A DNA stretch of 64,000 bases from Blastomussa wellsi (lineage: Eukaryota; Cnidaria; Anthozoa; Scleractinia; Plerogyridae), in NCBI GenBank assembly GCA_947652115.1, contig OX393561.1, positions 217,907-281,906 of the forward strand. The letters are read 5' to 3'. The number at the start of each line of letters is the position of its first letter. The stretch's first letter is position 1. Below the pieces are notes generated by a model that ran no database searches, was not told the DNA's origin, and worked only from the letters and a program-made list of their open reading frames with translations. Of this stretch, positions 10,744 to 24,100 are shown piece by piece. A program made the translations under genes and the position numbers.

Positions 10744-13700
10744 ATGATGGCAAGGTTTGCAGTCTTGCGGGGCTTCCTTAATGAACTGACAATAGCGCAC
10801 AATGGTTATCATGGCGGCGGGCGCTTGTTACGGAATCTCAAATGTTCAGCAAGATATTCAAGCTCAACTGCAGGAAATAAACGAACTGAACAGCAACAAA
10901 GTAGAGAAGAACGTATTCGTCGAGAAAAGCGCTACGTAGGTTTAGTCATCGGATCATCTGTGGGGCTAATTGGATCGCTTTATTTTTTGTTTAGGAGACT
11001 CACTAATGCGAAGGCGGAGAGCAAAATTGCTTCTATTTATTCGAACAGTGAAAGTAGCATGGATGAAAAAAACCGGGAACAAGGCGACGAAGAAACGGAC
11101 GCAAAAAGAAAGAAGGACAAACAGGGATTCAGAGAAAGAAGGGTGAGAAATCATTTTTTATAAATGCATTACCACAACGTTAATAGTACAGTAATAGCTC
11201 GCGTATAAGAACCTGGGTTTTAAGAACCTGTTAGGCTAAAATTTTCATTTTAAACCCCCTCCACATAAGAACCTATTAAGGCTAAAATTTTAAGTTAGGT
11301 TCTTATCAGTGGGGTTGCTGTAAAAGTGTGTAGGTAGAAACTGCTGAATTAAGATCATCTATTTAAAACTAAGTAACTTGACACAACTTTTTTTTCTTTT
11401 AAGCAAAAGTACCATGTTGTATGTCTTGTGTTTGCCATTCAAACCCCAAGTATTTGCAAGTACTGTACTCTACTACAGTATCAAACAAAGCTTTCTGACC
11501 ATTTCCAACTCTGTGAGAATCACCAAATATTAAATGTAAAATATCAAATATTGTTATGTTTTGTTAAGGACATATACTGTACCTGCACTGAACCGCCTAT
11601 AGGCATGATGCAATCTGATTGGCTGAGCTACTGCACACTATCAGCCATTACAGTGCAGTGGTTGAAGGTCGTCTTCAAAATGGCAACGACTTCACGCTTT
11701 AGTGAAGTTTCAAAGGACGATTTAGAACTTTTTTACTGACACACGATTCATTTATTCTGATTTTCACTATAACAACAATTAGATTATTCGCTATATCACG
11801 ATAGCTTCCAATAAAGCTTTGGTGTGACTCCTGAAGAGCCATTTGTGTGTCTCCCGACAGTAGACGAAATAGTGCATGTTACATGGTGGCAGCGAGTGGT
11901 AAAAACTTCATCTGAAAATGACATGACATGCCTGCTTCCACACTTCCCGCAACACCTTCTACCTCCAGTGGAACTGGGGCAGCGCCCATCATGCACACGG
12001 TTTCGTCGTCCCCAGCCCATGGCCTTAAACCCCCTGGCAAGCTAAACACCTCAGGGAATTTGGCGGACGCCTGGAAATCATACAAGCAGGTATGGGAAAA
12101 TTATTCTCTCATTTCTGGGCTAAACTCGCAAACAGAAGAATACAGGGTTGCATTCTTTCTGCACTGCATTGTAACGGAAGGGCTGAAAATTTACAATGGT
12201 TTTCATTTGGAGAATGAAACTGACCATAAAATCTTACAGAAGGTCTTAGAAAAGTTTGATGAATTTACAGTCGGCCAGACCAATGAAACGTACAAACGAT
12301 ATGTCTTCAATAGCCGCAACCAAGAAGAACTGGAATCCATTGATGCTTATGTCACTGTTCTTTGTAATCTCGCCAAGTCATGCAATTTCTGTGATTGCAT
12401 GCATGACTCTCTTATCAGAGACCGCATTGTTCTAGGTGTAAACAACAATGCCATAAGAAAGAAGCCCCTGCAAGTTAGAGGCCTTGCGCTTAATCAGTGT
12501 ATAGATACATGTAGAAGCAATGAAGCCACAACCTCTCAAATGAAAGCTATTTCTGGCTCGGATGCCGTTCACAAAATCGGCGAAGGAAAAAAACAGGGCT
12601 GAAAACCCCCACGAAACGGAAAAATGATCGGAATGTGTCGAAAAAACCGCCTGGCAAATCTCAGAAGAAATGTTTATTCTGTGGAGGCTCGCACATGCTA
12701 CAGAAAGATAAATGTCCTACTTGGGGACAGAAATGCTCCAGATGTGGCGGCCAAAACCACTTTAAAAGTGTCTGCAGGAAATCCAAATCACGCGAAGCTC
12801 ACAGGATCTCTGAAATGCCCAAGGAACCTTCATCAGAAGAAAGCGACATCGAGTTTCTCGCTGGAGTTGCTTTATATTCTATGGAATCTGACGTTCATGC
12901 TGTCGGGTTCACTAAAGAAATTTATGCCAAGATGCTAATTGATAACAAAAAGGTCAACTTTCAGATTGACTGTGGTGCATCAATCAACATCATCCCGGCG
13001 TACATGGAATGGATCGCAAGTCAAACCCATTGGAATGGCAGGAATCATCATGTGCAAACTGAAAACACGAAAGAAGTATTCTGTGGAATTTGTTGTCGTC
13101 GAGAGCGATCTGACACCCCTGATTGGAGCAAGAGCAGCGCAAGAAATGGAGCTTATCACTATTGACCTGCGCTAAGGTTACTGGCACTGCGTTCTAGACC
13201 ACGAGTCCAGCCTGCTCACTATGTTCTCAACACCGTTTGGAAGGTACCGTTGGCGCCGACTGCCCTTTGGTTTGTCAGTCTCGTCAGAAATTTTCCAGAA
13301 AAGAGTTAACCCAGCACTAGAAGGCTTGAGCGGAGTGCTCGATATCGCAGATGACATCTTAGTCTATGGAATTGGTAACAGTGAACAAGAAGCCACTGCC
13401 GACCACAACAGGAACCTTGAAGCCCTGCTACAAAGATGCCGCGAGCGTAACATTGCTCTCAACAGATACAAATTGAAGCTGAAACAAAAAGAAGTTCCGT
13501 TCATGGGACATGTACTCACCTCGCATGGTGTGAAAATGGATCCAGAGAAAGCAAAAGCTGTACAAGACAAAGCCTGAAGACGTAGAAGGTATACAAAGTT
13601 CCTGCCTGGCCTAGCTGACGTAATGGAACCCCTTCGGCGACTGACAAGAAGAGATACTGAATGGCAGTGGACCGAAGAACAAGAGAAATCGTTCAAAGAA

Positions 13701-16700
13701 GTTAAGAAGCTTGTGACCGCGGCTCCCATTCTGAGCTACTACGACCCCAAAGAAGAGCTTGTCATACAGTGCGATGCAAGTCAAAAGGGTCTTGGATCTG
13801 CCCTGCTGCAAAAAGGAAAACCTATTGCATGCCAGTCATGCCCTGACGGATACTGAGACGCGATACGCCCAAATAGAAAAGGAAATGTTGGCGATAGTCT
13901 TCTCCCTCGAGAAATTTCATCAGTACACCTTCGGACGACCAGTCATAGTTAGAAGCGATCACAAACCGCTTGAGTCTATCCTCAAGAAGCCTCTATCATC
14001 CGCACCTCACCGGCTGCAAGGCATGATGATGAGACTTCAGAAGTACAACACTGATGTACAGTACAAGTGTGGCACAAAGATGTACATAGCCGATCTTCTC
14101 TCAAGAGCTTATCTTCCCGAAGTTGGAAGTGAAGACGGAAAAGAGTTCGAATTAGTGAACATGGTCAAGCTTCTGCCTGTCAGTGACCAGAAACTAAGTG
14201 AGATCCAGAGAAAAACCGAGGCCGACCAAACCCTGCAGGTTGTGAAATCCTTGATCCTCAAGGGATGGCCAAATGACAAGAGTGATCTACCGTTGCAAGC
14301 AGCGCCCTACTACAGCCTGCGAGATGAGCTGACAGTCCAAGATGGCATAATTCTTAGAGGGGAAAGATTAGTAATCCCTGCTAGTCTGCAGAAGCAAATG
14401 AAGACCAAACTTCACTCCTCGCACATGGGAACAGAATCGTGCCTGCGACGAGCGCGAGAATACATCTTCTGGCCTGGAATGTCAGCAGAGATAAAGCAGC
14501 AAATAGAAGTATGTGAAATCTGCCGAACATATGAAACAAGTCAACAAAAATAAACCCTCATGCCACACGAGGTACCGTCGCGTCCCTTGTAAAAGGTTGG
14601 GACAGATCTCTTCGAGTTCAAAAACAAGAGTTACCTGGTAACGGTTGACTACTACAGTAATTTCTGGGAAGTGGACAAGCTACCTAACACCAAGGCGAGA
14701 ACTGTCATCTTGAAACTCAAGAACCACTTCGCCAGATACGGATGCCCATACAAAGTTGTGTCTGATAACGGCCCTTCTGCAACCGCAAGCCAGCAAGTCG
14801 TCTGACGACCGAGCGAAGCTTATTGAACATCAACAGAAACAGAAGTGGTACTACGACCATACCGCTAAAGATCTCAAACCCCTCAAGAAAGGTGACGCTG
14901 TGCGCATGAAACCGCTGCGTCCTGGTGAGAAAAAGTGGCACAAAGCGTCGATCGTACACCGTAGAAACATCAGATGGTGGAACATACCGCTGTAACCGCA
15001 TGCACCTGAAAAAACCCAAGAACCACTGCCGATAATTCAGCAGGATTTTTACTTTTTTCAAAAAGGAAAGGATGTTACAATATGTTTTCATAAGTCACGT
15101 GACTCTTGATTGTGATGAAATGATTGCATGACCGTTTAGTTGTGATTCTCGTGTCATTCACTAGACGTGCTATATCACGATAGCTTCCAATAAAGCTTTG
15201 GTGTGACTCCTGAAGAGCCGTTTGTGTGTCTCCTGACAGTAGACGAAATAGCGCGTGTTACGTTTATCACCTCATAGAAATCTCAAGTTCATAATCTAAT
15301 TGTAAAATAGTATATTCAGATGAAATTCATATGAAAATATCAGAACCTATTTAAAGAACCTTGGTAGCCTAAATTTGCTTTAAGTACCATTTATATAAGA
15401 ACCCATTTTGGCTAAATTGAAAAATTCAGGTTCTTATACATGGGGTATTACTGTATTTGCTTACTAAAACCCGAAACAACGAAACGAAACCTCGGGTAGA
15501 GAAACGACCTTAACCACCGAAACGACCAAAACGAAACGACCAAAACAAGCGAAACCGCTTAAAAGATACGGCTGAAACCAGTATTTGATAAGCTTAGGAA
15601 GAAATCGATAATTAACTTCCTGGACATTCCTTGAATCCATAGTCTTCTTCGCAACCATGTTTGGAATGCGTTGTGTGACATACCAGATCGTGTTGCAATG
15701 TTTACTTAACTGTGGGAACAGCCACTTCTGATTGGCCAGTTTCAGGACGTTGTCAAAACAATCAATCAATTAGGACAAAAGAGTTGTGCAATCCACAGCT
15801 CATCGAGAAATCTGGTCATCCATTGAGTAAAGCAGGCTTGGAAAGAAATTTCTAGGGGAGATGATGAGGGAATTTTTCAAAACATGCGGAATTTCAAACG
15901 CTCTTGAGAGCATAGATGATGATGCCTGGGTGATGATGAAATCTACGCCGATGAAATGCCATGCAGAACTTTCCGATGAGATGGCCTTGATGACGAGTTT
16001 GAGACTGAAGAAAATGATGACTAAAAGTAACCAAATGGCTCCATTACTTAACAATGATTTTGCGTACGATTAGGAATTTGTGTTTGTTGATAATTGTTCG
16101 GCTGATAGCCAAATATATATACATTAAATTTATACTCCCGCAGTACAAGTAATACTTTTTGGGTAGAAATACTCGGCTATAAGATGGACCCTCAATCTTG
16201 TTAAAATTTGCCCAGTTCTCAGTTTAATCTGGTGCAAAAATTGCTCGGCTTGCAGGCGAATAAATCCGGTAAGTTGCGTTTTTATACATATACATTCCTA
16301 CAATCAGAACAGAATTACATGCTTGTCCAATCACTGCTCTGACATGGTAGGAAACATTCTAGATATTATAACAATAATCATTTGTCTCACGATGTACACT
16401 GTAGTCACTTGTGATGTGGGCCACAATGTTTCGAGTGCATACTCCTACCCTTCATCAGGCGATAAGTTTGACTGGCTGTGTGTACTTCTAAAGCACAATG
16501 TTCTGCTCTGATCCTTGCTGATCCTAGACCAGTCGGTTGTTCCCTCAGCAATTTGCTGTTGTACAGATCTCCCTAGACTTTCACTTCTCATTTCCGGTTT
16601 GGTAGCAGCGGTACGAACGACTTTTATCACTTGCAGCGCGCCAAATTTACAGGAGGAATTTTCCTCCTGTTGGGTTATCCAATCAGAGAACAGCATTGTC

Positions 16701-19700
16701 AAAGTGCACGTCAAACTAGATCCTTGCCAGATACAGATCAATCACAAAAGGAAGACGCTTTTGAATGTAAATTTTCGAAAGTTTCGAATTCAAAGTTTGC
16801 TCGTCGTCTTGATCATGAGTGATTTTCTATTTCTCGATATTTCTGTTAAGTGTTTCTTTTATTTTATGTTCAATTATGGATGTAGTCGGGTATGGTTTTC
16901 GGAAAGCAAACTACAAAGCGATCAGCAGCGGAAAGTATAAACATAGGCAAAATGGTTTCCTCACGGCGTCTTCAGGATCGCGAAGATGCTTGACCTTCGA
17001 AGTTTCTCTCTTACGTTTTCAACTTTATACAGCAAGGTGAAAGACAAGAGGTGTTGTGAGTTAATTTGATTGTTTGCCACTGGTCGCTCTGGACTTGCTC
17101 AAGGAATATGACCGGCCGCTTCAGTCAGAGTAGATTGTTGAAGCGAACAATTGAAAGAAATGACTGTGGAAAATACCCGCTGGTCTTTGGAAGCTCAGAA
17201 GCCCTGCTAAATAGCCAGTATTTTTCGAGGAAACCTCAGAAGAAATCTCAAGGCTGCTTTTTTTTAGAGCTGAAAGCCACTGCATCGCTGAATGGTCACT
17301 TTGCTGTTTACAAATTAATAATATAATTTGGTTTTATCAACTGGGTTGATAATGTCAATTGGCCACCGTAAAGAGATTCAAGAGCTGACGTTTCGAGCAT
17401 TAGCCCTTCATCGGAGCGAATCAAGGAATTGTACATTGTGTGTTTTTTAGAAAGATGGAGCTTCGCTATTGGCTGGTGCCTGGTAACGTGAAAACAACGG
17501 AATAAGTTAGTTGAATGAAAAGCATTCGTTGATACCGTGAGGATTAAGAGTGCCGATTTGAAAAATAAATTTTTGTTCTAGAGTTTTACGGCTTTCCGTG
17601 TTTCCTTGGTGAAGGGAAAGGCTGCAGCTGTAATTTTCGGCTAACTGTAATTTTCCCAACTTGACAGTTCGGCACCCTGGAGTCTGGAGAAAGTTCGCGC
17701 CAAAATGACGTCATTTGATTCGTTTTCAAGCAGGGGAAATAAGTCGAGCTCTCGCGCCTCACGCTCACTGTGCATATGAGAGCTTGACTTGTGGGCAAGT
17801 CTAAGATCTCCCGTGCTTTTCTGCTTTCACAGGGAATTCTGTAAACAACACAGTCTTGTTTAGTCAGATGAACAGTGTCTTTCTGCCATACTAACTGCAA
17901 TCGTAATGTAGTATCAACCTTGAAAACGTCATTGCAGGCAGCGGCAAAGTTGTTCGTACACACCTCTGGACAGGATTAAAGAACATGACCGAGACACTGA
18001 CTCGCCCGTACCCAGACCTCCGCCATTTCAGAGCATGCCTACAACACCAGACACTAGCCACTTTGGAATGAAGTTAAGTTTATCGATGGTGATCCACATA
18101 ATTTGATACACTCGCAGGATTAAAGAGGCTATTCACATTAGATTTCATTGTAACAACATCGACAGGAATAGTGTAATAAAGATTCCTGAAGCTTGGATGA
18201 ACACGATAAAAAAAACACAAGGACGGCAGATCTGTACGATAGTGAACCACTGAGGGAACAGGATCAGTGAGGATTGAAATGCACCAATCACAGTTGTTGA
18301 AAACAGCGGGCATCATGTTTTATAAAATGCGTGCAGCCAGTCAACCTTATTGCCCTGATGAAGGCTAGCACTATGCAGTCGAAACATCACAGTCTACACC
18401 ACAAGTATGAGACAAACAATAACACCTTAGGTTATTATTACTGTAGTCAACAAGGCACAGTTGAGATGACTATTGCTTATTGTAGTAATAGAAAACAAGG
18501 GTTAGTAGTCTAGTTGTTTAAGTAGAAACTGAGGAATTTCATTCCAAAAGCTAACGTTTTGTGTATTTTTAATTGCGAACGTAAATAAAAATCTTGCCTT
18601 CAAGGCATGGCAGCCTGACGGTTAGAGTGCTGGATGCTGGATCTGATTGTCCAGATTCAAGCCCTGGCTTGGCCCTGCATTTTAATTAATGAAAAGTGAC
18701 ACACTTTTAGCTGCTTACTGTAATACTATTTTTATTTTCTCCAGATTATTGAATATGAGAATCGTATCAGACAGTATAGCACTCCAGACAAGGTGTTCAG
18801 ATACTTTGCAACACTAAAAGTTGTGCATGTTGGAGAAGACAATGAGGTGTTTATGACACCTGAAGATTTTGTGAGATCTTTAACTCCTGGGAAAATACAA
18901 CCAGCTGGTAAAAAAGAAACTTTTCCTTTTTTTGTGATATCTCCTATAATTGTTTCAGAGTTATTAAAAGTTTTTGTGTTATGCAAATTAGGCAATGATG
19001 ATGTCAAAAGTCGTGATTACTAATATCCGACTAATTTTGCTCCGTGTTTGGACATAAATGTCCGGGCACTCTTTGTTTTGTCTTGGAAACTAGATAAATG
19101 TCAACATTTGATTTAAAAACATTTAATCAGGGGCCGAAATTGTGACCGATTTGGTCGTCAATGCGGCTAAAATTTCACCCGTGGCGACGAAAAGTTCAGG
19201 GTTAGTCGACTACATTCCTTTGTATTGTATTGACAATGCATAATGGCCCTTTTCTCAGACATTGTGTCCCTCCAGAAAATTGTATTGACACCATTTCATC
19301 ACTTTGCTTTGCTTTGAAAGTTTCTCTCGCATCGCAAAACTTGGATAGAGTGGTTCTAAAACAACTCTTAAAAAAGGACTTTATTGATCTGAAAAGTCTA
19401 TTCATGCAGCCAACAGCCTCTGCAACACATCCTCTATATATGGCTGCTGACATGGAGCAAAATAAGCTCAATTTCCTATGGTTATTTGGAGTGGCAACTT
19501 AAAATGTTTGAGAATTTCTGTTATGATATGAATAATTTCCTTTCAGCATGTTTTCAATTGAAGGGGAGGAACTGGGGGAATTTGAGTCATGCAATATTTT
19601 GAGTATTGCAGGCTGCTGGGTCTGTTCAATTCCTACTGCATGAATGAACCTTATTTTGGCATTGTCCAGCTCAAAACTTAACTCTGACTCCGATGACAAA

Positions 19701-21142
19701 GATGACATGGTTTTGGAACAAAATTTGGAGGTTTTAGTCTCACAAAATATGAAACAACCCCTTTTGTGTTCAGTCATACCTTCTGAAACTCATTAATTAT
19801 TCATCCACGCAAAAGCAAATCAAATCAGCCAAAGTCATTACATGCATGACTTTTTGATACCCAATGAAAACTCAGATAAAAACAACATGTGCTTTGGATC
19901 ACACATCCAAATCACTCATGGTTTTCGTCTGTTTCATCATTGGACATTAATGCATGAAAACAAAAGAAATGGAACATAACAGAAGCATTTGAATCGGAAA
20001 TAATGATAACAACAATTTCTAAAATACAGATAGAGTTGGATGCCATTATTCCATTCCAAAAAAAAAACACGGTCCTCGGTGGATATTTTTCTTCCAACGT
20101 GTTTCTCCACCTGCATGACAAATTTTGTAAAACTCCAAACATGACTTTTTTGGTATTCGAGTCGATAGCTTCACAACCTTGTGTAAACCATAATCCTCAA
20201 ATAGGCCTCCTGGCTCTGAAATGGTATCTTTGAACAGGCCAAGTAATTCGCCATTTGTTGAAAATAATTAAAAGCCTACTTTTTCTTATGAGTCATTGAT
20301 AATCGTTTCCGCATTTTAGAGATGGAACCAGATGAATGTGTCGCCATAGCAACACCAATATACATGTATACACCATGTGATGTATTTCTTAGGTTATAAC
20401 ATGTGCATGGTCACCAAGTTTAAATTTAAGTTTAAATTTCATTGCATCATTACGTGCAGAGATATTCTCTCTTTTGTGTTTTGACCCCCATACTGTCACA
20501 CCTTGTGTTGTCACCAGTACCTAATTTGCACAATACAAAAATCTTGAATATCTGTGGAACGAGAGGAGATATCACAAAAAGAAAAACACCATTCTTCATT
20601 TTTGAAGGCATTTCCAATAAGCTTACTTTTCAATAGCTTGTTTTTTTTCATTTCATAGGCAATTTAATGAGGCTGAAGCTGCTTGAGGCTACCAGCTTCT
20701 GCTTCAGCAGCTTCGGCTTCCGTAAATCGTTCTGCAATTTTAGTTTCCTTAAAAAAATCAGTGTATGTAGATATTGAACCCACTGAAATGACCCTGATCG
20801 TTGGCAGCTAGCCTGCAGTGCAGGCCTTGGTTGGCATTGAAACACTCAGTTGATCATTCTGCCATTATATCCTGGATGTTTCACTGGTAGGGGTGGTTTG
20901 ATGGGTAGAGTGTTAAGCTCATCTTTCCCCTTTGACTTGCTGAAGCCCTCTGTACATAACTCAGTGTCATCCAAGTTGGTGGCCACAAATGAAGCCCTCA
21001 CACCAAATAAATACACATGCATTGCAGGCTAGTTGGCAGCAAAAATCAAAACCGTTAATTGAGCGGTGTTTGAGTATTATTGAAAAGTGCAGAAACTTAT
21101 TATTATTGTTGTTATTATTAGTAATAGCAATAGGACTGAGTT

Positions 21143-21175
<33 letters not shown>

Positions 21176-24100
21176 ATGAAATCGGTGCAAGGCAGATTTG
21201 AAATTATGAGCATGATTACTCTCTGAATTGTATAACACGAATTCCTATTACCAATTAATCGCATCAATAACAAAATTTGAGGTTAGTAAAGTCTTTTAGA
21301 ACCTCTTGTGTGAACCTCTTTTGTGTTTTGAGAATTTCTTTTGTGCAAGAAGTCAGAAAACAGCAGGAAAGAACCCATCTAAGTGTATGTGACTGATGCG
21401 CAAATGATGCAGGTGTCCAATTACAGGTATCCAATTTGAAGTTGTTCAAATTGGATACCTGTAACTGGAAACCTATGTTATCACGTGACAAACAGGCACG
21501 CACAGAACTATTCAAAATCAAGAATTTTGTTATAGATACGATTATTATTATTATAATTGTTGTTGGTGTTGTCTTTGTTACAATTATGATTTTATTTGTT
21601 GCATTATTTTTCTTATTGATCACCAAAAAGCCCCTCATAGGATGTCCAATAAAGTTTCCGTTCCCTTTTTAGGATTGGGACTTGATGAACACGAGAGATT
21701 TAATGCAGAGGTAAACATAACTGTAGTGAAGTTCAGCAGACAATTTGTCAACTGTGAAATATATAAATTATTGTGCAAGAGACTTTTAATATACTCTTCG
21801 CCTCTCTCCTTCGGAATGACTTTTGTAGTCTGTGGGTTTGGTCAGTCAGTTGATAAGTCCATCTGTCTGTCTGCCTGGCTGTCATCCATAAACACCTGTC
21901 CTAAAAAAGGCTGGATTCAGTTAAATGCTGGGTCTATCTGTTGCATTTAATCTAGGTCCCAGTATTTTATTTGAGGTCCTACTTTTATTTGAATCTGGTC
22001 TAAAAGAACTGAGCAGACAACATACTTAAATTTATCAAATTTTCTCCCTCACAATCAACAAAATTCTGTATTCACAATGATTTGTTCCTAGCATTTTGGT
22101 GTTTGTTTGATGAACAGTTTTGTTAATAATTTTTTTCCTTGAATTAGTGAGCTTTTTGTGGAATGAGTAAATATAACGAGGCTTTGTAAACTTACGGAAA
22201 AATGTCAGGCCCTGATTAAATGCCAGGTACAGATTAACCCGGGTCAGAGGTTTTCTTTTATGTTTCTCAATCAAAGCAGCCAAAATGAGTCACGAAGCAA
22301 CAAGACGGGTGAGTTTTGTCTCACTAGCTTCAACAGTTACTTCAACTGCTGCAATCATGGCTTTTTTTGCATTGGTTATGCCTCTTGATTCCTCCTCCAG
22401 TGAACATGGTTTTGGCACTGTACTTGTTTTGACTCACAGTTTTACGTGAACACCTGAAATATTTCAGGAATGTTGATTATGTGGTGACCAATCACAGCAA
22501 AGTTCAGGACACACAAACAAACCTCAAAACCACAAACTAATTACCGTTGGTGTTTGCGGTTTAGTTTTCTCACACCTGATTGGCTTTTTTCTTGCAACAC
22601 AATAACATAACATATACATTTCTGATGTTCATGGCTTCACAGGAAAGACTGTAAGAACAAGTTATGTCATGTGTGGCATGCTTGTTTTGACTCATGGTAG
22701 ACTAGACCTCCAGATATTCCATCTGAATCAATGTGTTTCCAATGGATCAGATGGACTCAATCAGATGACCTCCAACCCTCCTCTCGAAGTATGGTTTACA
22801 CTTCAGTTTCATCTTATGACTAGACTTCTGGTAACTCAAGTGGACTCAGCTGTATTTCCGGTTTCATTCTGTGACTAGACTCCATTGGACTCCAGATTTT
22901 GTCCACTGGAATCTAGTCAAGAGTATTGGACATGTCTGAAGCCCAGGGATACAGTTTGGTCCCTTTGACTTGTCCCTGGAACAAGTGGTGGGGAGAAGTC
23001 CAATCTTGTGAACTACCTATCTATTTTTGGAAAAGTGTAAGCCCAAAGATCAAAATTTGGTCCCTGTGACTTGTCCATGCAACAAGTGGTGAGGACAAGT
23101 CCCATCATGTGAACTAGCTATTTTTGTGAAAGTGTAAGCCCAGGGATCAAAATTTGGTCCCTGTGACTTGTCCTGCAACAAGTGGTGCGGACAAGTTCCA
23201 TCGTGTGAAAACTATTTTAGTACAAGTGTAAGCCCAGAGATCAATATTTGGTCCCTGTGACTTGTTCCTACGACAAGGGGTGGGGCCAAGTCCCATCATG
23301 CATATGTGAACTAGCTATTTTTGTAAAAGTGTAAGCCCAGAGATCAATATTTGGTCCCTGTGACTTGTTCCTGCAACAAGCACATGCATATGTGAACTAG
23401 CTATTTTTATGAAAGTGTAAGCCCAGGGATCAATATTTGGTCCCTGTGACTCTTCAGGTTATGTCTAGTCCCCTTACAGTGTGTGTCGACCTTGTATATG
23501 TTTATTCTATCAATAAATCAGTCAATCAATCAAGTTATCAATTATATATCATTCTAGATATCAATTGAAATAATTTATCCATGTATTCCCAAACATTTAT
23601 TTTTGGCTCATTCTTCCTTCCTTTGTGTTTCTTTATAATCTTACAGAAACACAAGTTTAAAGGGCATCTATCTGATCACTTGGGGCAGGAAAGTGTGTTC
23701 TTAAAAATGGGAGAATTTGGACTCATTTCCTTCTCTGACTATATCTTTCTTCTGACAGTGCTATCACGTAAGTTGCATTTAATGTGTGGTTCTGGAAAAT
23801 ATTCAGTACCCACTCAAACTGTTGCTTTGTTTTGATGTTTTGTTTTGTTCCTCAGAAGTACCAGTAAATAGTAAGTGGTCATCAATGAGTGCTATTTGTG
23901 ATAATTTGATTTTTCTGTTATCCAGTCCCCCCTAGAATGTTTGAAATTGCATTCCAAATGTTTGACTTCAATGGAGATGGTGAAGTTTCACTAGATGAAT
24001 TTGAAAAGGCAAGTGACCCATAATAATAATAATGATAATATGCTACATGTAGGTGGGAGATTTGGGCTCCTCCGTGTATCGGACACAGATGATGTAAAAC

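Larger units (their letters stand above)
11791..15261 (+). mobile_element. Degenerate Ty3/Gypsy LTR retrotransposon (MICU1 intron 1)
   Basis: The same roughly 92-bp sequence (CTATATCACGATAGCTTCC...) occurs at 11791-11882 and 15170-15261, with four differences, all transitions. The 3' LTR starts at a TGTTAC after a purine-rich tract (about 15060-15072), giving 189 bp; the 5' LTR is truncated. Between them lie gag, protease, reverse transcriptase, RNase H and integrase remnants in order. There are frameshifts, stops and at least two internal deletions, so this copy is inactive. Confidence 0.85.
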
